Made by a program: the position numbers and the translations under genes
NCBI RefSeq assembly: GCF_000374125.1
Contig: NZ_KB893637.1
Location: 310,001-374,000, forward strand
Origin: Niabella aurantiaca DSM 17617
GTDB taxonomy: Bacteria > Bacteroidota > Bacteroidia > Chitinophagales > Chitinophagaceae
DNA length: 64,000 bases
Direction: 5' to 3'
The notes under the pieces: model-generated
Told to the model about the DNA's origin: nothing
The model's input: only the letters and a program-made list of their open reading frames with translations
The model's database searches: none
Part shown: one piece after another, positions 60,795 to 64,000 of the stretch
Layout: every line of letters starts with the position of its first letter
Numbering within the stretch: the stretch's first letter is position 1

Positions 60795-62687
60795 ATGGCG
60801 ATGAACCGTTTTTGGTTACAGGTTTTGTTTTTGATGCTGGGCATGACTGCCCGGTCGCAGCGGTTGATGGAGCCGCTGAACAGGGGTGTAGTGGCCATCC
60901 CCGACGGCAGCGGGAAGATCTTCGTCAGCTGGAGGTTGCTGGCTACGGACCCGGACGGTATTGCCTTTGATCTTTACCGGCAAACGGGAAAAACGGTAGT
61001 AAAGCTCAATAAAGATCCGCTTACGGAGACGACCGGCTTTTCAGATGTTTTTCCGGCCGCCGCGCACGCGGTAACCTATATTGTAAAACCGGTATTCAGG
61101 GGCCGGGAGTTAAGCGGGGGCGGGCGTTTTGTGCTTACGGATAAAGACCGTCCCTTTTTATCCCTGCCCCTCAGTATTCCGGATGGCTATGCTGTCAATG
61201 ACGGCTCTGTTGGTGACCTGGACGGTGATGGTACGTATGAGATTGTATTGCATGTGGCGGGCAAGGGGCACGATAACAGCCATGCCGGTTTTACGGACCC
61301 GCCGCTGATACAGGCGTATAAAATGGACGGCGCCTTATTGTGGACCATCGATCTGGGAAAGAATATTCGCGAGGGCGCACACTATACCCAGTTTATGGTG
61401 TACGACCTGGATGGTGATGGCAAGGCGGAAGTGGCCATGAAGACTGCGGACGGAACGGTGGACGGCAGGGGAAATGTTGTAGGCGACCGTACAAAAGACT
61501 GGCGGAATGATAAAGGATATATCCTGGCGGGTCCCGAGTATTTAACGGTATTTAACGGGCAAACGGGCGCGGTCATCCATACGGTGGATTTTGTTCCGCC
61601 GCGCTCCTCCCTTTCATTAACCCCGTCACCGGCGGCCCTGAAAAAGATCTGGGGTGATGGCTATGGCAACCGCATGGATCGTTTTCTTGCGGCCATTGCC
61701 TACCTGGACGGTGTGCATCCGAGTTTGATCATGACCCGCGGCTATTATACAAGAACCGTGATCGCCGCCTGGGATCTGAGAGATAAAAAACTGCAGCAAC
61801 GCTGGGTATTTGATTCCGGTGTCCGGGGAAACGAACGGTTTGCCGGTCAGGGAAACCATAACCTGAGTATTGCCGATGTAGATGGGGACGGCAGGGATGA
61901 AATTGTTTATGGTGCCATGTGCATTGATGATAATGGCCGGGGGCTGTACAGCACAGGCCTGGGGCATGGGGATGCGCTGCATGTGTCTGACCTGGATCCA
62001 TCCATCCCGGGTCTGGAGGTATTTGACATCCAGGAGCGTTTTGATGATGCGGGTTGCAGTTTTCGCGCGGCGGCCACAGGAGAAGTGTATTGGAAAAAGC
62101 CGTCTGTAAAGGCCGGAGCGGATGGGGAAGGCCCCGGGCGTGGCCTGGCCCTCGATGTGGATCCCCGCTATCCCGGCGCAGAATGCTGGGTGGCGGGGGC
62201 CGGTATCACCGGAATGTTTGATTGCAGGGGAAACAGGATCGCAGACAGAACGCCCGCCTGCAATATGGGTGTTTTGTGGGATGGCGACCTGCTGGCGGAA
62301 ATACTCAACGGAACAAATATTGATAAATGGGATTATGCCCGTCAGTCTGTAAACAGGCTGCTCAGCGCGGCCCGGTATCAGTGCCGCAGCAATAACGGCA
62401 CCAAGGCAACGCCGGTACTGGTAGGCGATATTTTAGGCGATTGGCGGGAAGAGGTGCTGTACAGCACGGTTGATAACAAAGAACTGCGGATCTTTTCAAC
62501 AGCTGTTCCCACAACCCATCGCTTTTATACGCTGATGCAGGATCCGCAATACCGGCTGAGCATTGCCTGGCAGAATGTGGGCTATAACCAGCCGCCGCAT
62601 ACCGGTTTCTTTTTTGGAGCGGGCATGAAGCAGCCGCCGGAACCGGATATCAAAGTGGTTAAACCGGTAAAGGCAGGTGCTCAATGA
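60795..62687 (+). CDS. Rhamnogalacturonan lyase (PL11)
   Basis: The 630-residue enzyme has a signal peptide (FWLQVLFLMLGMTARSQ) and a PL11 beta-propeller: MEPLNRGVVAIPDGSGKIFVSWR-like N-terminus (RGVVAIPDGSGKIFVSWRLL), then several calcium-type DxDGDG loops (DLDGDGTYE, DLDGDGKAE, DVDGDGRDE). GNHNLSIADVDGDGRDEI and the C-terminal WREEVLYSTVDN with TLMQDPQYRLSIAWQN are family hallmarks. PL11 cleaves the alternating rhamnose-galacturonate backbone of RG-I by beta-elimination. It is the strongest single marker of this locus's substrate. No lipidation signal is seen, so it is periplasmic or secreted. Confidence 0.95.
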   Translation: MAMNRFWLQVLFLMLGMTARSQRLMEPLNRGVVAIPDGSGKIFVSWRLLATDPDGIAFDLYRQTGKTVVKLNKDPLTETTGFSDVFPAAAHAVTYIVKPVFRGRELSGGGRFVLTDKDRPFLSLPLSIPDGYAVNDGSVGDLDGDGTYEIVLHVAGKGHDNSHAGFTDPPLIQAYKMDGALLWTIDLGKNIREGAHYTQFMVYDLDGDGKAEVAMKTADGTVDGRGNVVGDRTKDWRNDKGYILAGPEYLTVFNGQTGAVIHTVDFVPPRSSLSLTPSPAALKKIWGDGYGNRMDRFLAAIAYLDGVHPSLIMTRGYYTRTVIAAWDLRDKKLQQRWVFDSGVRGNERFAGQGNHNLSIADVDGDGRDEIVYGAMCIDDNGRGLYSTGLGHGDALHVSDLDPSIPGLEVFDIQERFDDAGCSFRAAATGEVYWKKPSVKAGADGEGPGRGLALDVDPRYPGAECWVAGAGITGMFDCRGNRIADRTPACNMGVLWDGDLLAEILNGTNIDKWDYARQSVNRLLSAARYQCRSNNGTKATPVLVGDILGDWREEVLYSTVDNKELRIFSTAVPTTHRFYTLMQDPQYRLSIAWQNVGYNQPPHTGFFFGAGMKQPPEPDIKVVKPVKAGAQ

Positions 62688-62765
62688 TGCACTGCGCTAT
62701 GGTGTCCACACGAATCATCATAAAGAATAATGAGGTTCACAAACAAAATCTAAAATAAACGACAC

Positions 62766-64000
62766 GTGAAGAAAAGGATCATCGCGGCTATTGTTTTCCT
62801 GGCAGCCGTATTTACAGCATGGACGCAGCCACAGCCGAGGACAAAGTATGATTTTAATGCTTCCTGGAAATTCCAAATGGGAGATCTTTCCGGAGCCGAG
62901 GCTGCTGCATATGACGACAACGGATGGCAGCAGGTTACGCTGCCCCGCGCCTGGAACGAAGATGAAGCTTTTAAAAAAGATATCAGGGAATTGTCAACGG
63001 GCATCGTATGGTACCGCAAACACTTTAAACTTCCGGCCTCGGCCCGCGGACAGAAGGTCTTTATAGAATTTGAAGGCATCCGCCAGGCTGGTGACTTCTA
63101 TGTGAACGGCAAGCTGGTTGGCATTCATGAGAACGGTGTTATGGCCTTTGGCTTTGATATTACCGACCTGGTACGGTTTGATAAGGAGAACATCCTTGCG
63201 GCGCGTATCGATAATTCCTGGGATTATCGCGAAAGGGCAACGAACACCAAATTTCAGTGGGAGGATAAAAATTTTAACGCCAATTATGGCGGCATCATTA
63301 AAAATGTATACCTGCATATCGCTCCCCGGCTGTACCAGACGCTTCCCCTGTATTCGGGTTTGAAAACGACCGGTGTGTACATCTATGCAACCGGTTTTGA
63401 TATCCGGGGAAAGACGGCCGGTATTCATGCGTCTTCAGAAATAAAGAACGAAACGGCAAAGGAGCAAAGGGTGGACTATGCAGTAGCGGTAGTGGATCCG
63501 GATGGAAAGACGGTCGGGTCCTTTAAGGGAGAAACGGTTCTGATCCGGCCGGGGGAAATGAAAACCGTAAGCGCTGCTGCAACGGTGCGCGGTCTGCATT
63601 TCTGGAGCTGGGGCTATGGTTATTTGTATGATGTGCAAACCACCCTGCTGGTAAACAATAAGCCGGTTGACCGGGTAATCACCAAAACGGGCTTCCGGAA
63701 AACGGAGTTCAAAAATGGCATGATCTACCTGAACGACCGTGTCATGATGGTGCATGGGTATGCGCAGCGCACATCTAACGAATGGCCTGCCACCGGGCTT
63801 TCTGTGCCTGCCTGGATGAGCGATTACAGCAATGGCCTGATGGTGGAAGGGGGCGGGAACCTGGTGCGGTGGATGCACATCACACCGGCAAAGCAGGATG
63901 TGGAAAGCTGCGACCGCGTGGGCCTGATGCAGGCCATGCCGGCGGGTGACGCCGAAGCCGATGTGCAAGGCACCCGGTGGGAACAGCGTAAAGCCGTGAT
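62766..64000 (+). CDS. GH2 family glycoside hydrolase, 3' part cut by window edge
   Basis: The GTG start at 62766 is followed by a signal peptide (KKRIIAAIVFLAAVFTAWTQ). The visible 411 codons cover a sugar-binding domain (WQQVTLPRAWNEDEAF, GIVWYRKHF, EFEGIRQAGDFYVNGKLVG), the immunoglobulin-like domain (about 205-310) and the start of the TIM barrel (MIYLNDRVMMVHGYAQRTSNEW, GGNLVRWMHITPAKQD). The catalytic Glu residues lie beyond the window. The GYAQRTSNEWP segment replaces the usual GVNRH motif, suggesting a diverged subfamily. The substrate is unknown; RG-I side chains are likely from context. Confidence 0.88.
   Translation, partial: MKKRIIAAIVFLAAVFTAWTQPQPRTKYDFNASWKFQMGDLSGAEAAAYDDNGWQQVTLPRAWNEDEAFKKDIRELSTGIVWYRKHFKLPASARGQKVFIEFEGIRQAGDFYVNGKLVGIHENGVMAFGFDITDLVRFDKENILAARIDNSWDYRERATNTKFQWEDKNFNANYGGIIKNVYLHIAPRLYQTLPLYSGLKTTGVYIYATGFDIRGKTAGIHASSEIKNETAKEQRVDYAVAVVDPDGKTVGSFKGETVLIRPGEMKTVSAAATVRGLHFWSWGYGYLYDVQTTLLVNNKPVDRVITKTGFRKTEFKNGMIYLNDRVMMVHGYAQRTSNEWPATGLSVPAWMSDYSNGLMVEGGGNLVRWMHITPAKQDVESCDRVGLMQAMPAGDAEADVQGTRWEQRKAV

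Overview
The window looks like a chromosomal piece of a Bacteroidota bacterium, most likely family Chitinophagaceae. Supporting signs are SusC/SusD pairs, TonB-dependent receptors, Bacteroidota-type promoters (TAnnTTTG at -7, best example before the initiator tRNA), weak Shine-Dalgarno use, and a fused glycine-cleavage P protein. The family-level placement is inference; no 16S or phylogenetic marker was compared.

Left half (1-28 kb), housekeeping and envelope genes. A Tat-exported metallophosphoesterase runs off the left edge. It is followed by a small protein, tRNA-Arg(CCG), and a MarC-type membrane protein. A cobalamin riboswitch then leads a TonB receptor and a Dph6-like ATP pyrophosphatase. 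Next come a TolC / membrane-fusion-protein pair with an S41 peptidase, a TPP riboswitch leading a second TonB receptor (thiamin uptake), an RRM protein and the initiator tRNA-Met. Three exported proteins (one OmpA-like), a TPR histidine kinase with its NarL-type regulator, a sulfatase, era, infC and gcvP follow. Between gcvP and a YkgJ-type protein lies a roughly 1.2-kb gene-poor stretch holding a 352-bp MITE-like element abutting a truncated Rpn-type nuclease gene.

Right half (29-64 kb), a large polysaccharide utilization locus read almost wholly on the plus strand. It holds a second sulfatase, L-rhamnose mutarotase, and an enzyme operon: GH106 rhamnosidase, three GH43-like beta-propellers, a GH28, a GH2 and a CE12-type acetylesterase. 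After a 0.9-kb regulatory gap comes a surface operon: FAS1 lipoprotein, SusC, SusD, two more FAS1 lipoproteins, and a second SusC and SusD. A GH28, a PL11 rhamnogalacturonan lyase and a GH2 cut by the right edge follow. The enzyme set points to acetylated rhamnogalacturonan I-like pectin. The surface proteins would bind and import lyase products; the exo-enzymes would trim them to rhamnose, galacturonate, arabinose and galactose, with RhaM feeding L-rhamnose catabolism.

The most striking signal is regulatory. Three promoters (before rhaM, the GH106 operon and the FAS1/SusCD operon) each carry two CAGGAC-type direct repeats exactly 10 bp apart. The second repeat starts exactly 27 bp before a -7 box. 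Two of them also carry a LacI-like palindrome whose core starts exactly 31 bp before the first repeat. No dedicated PUL regulator gene is seen in the window, so the cognate regulators probably lie outside it.
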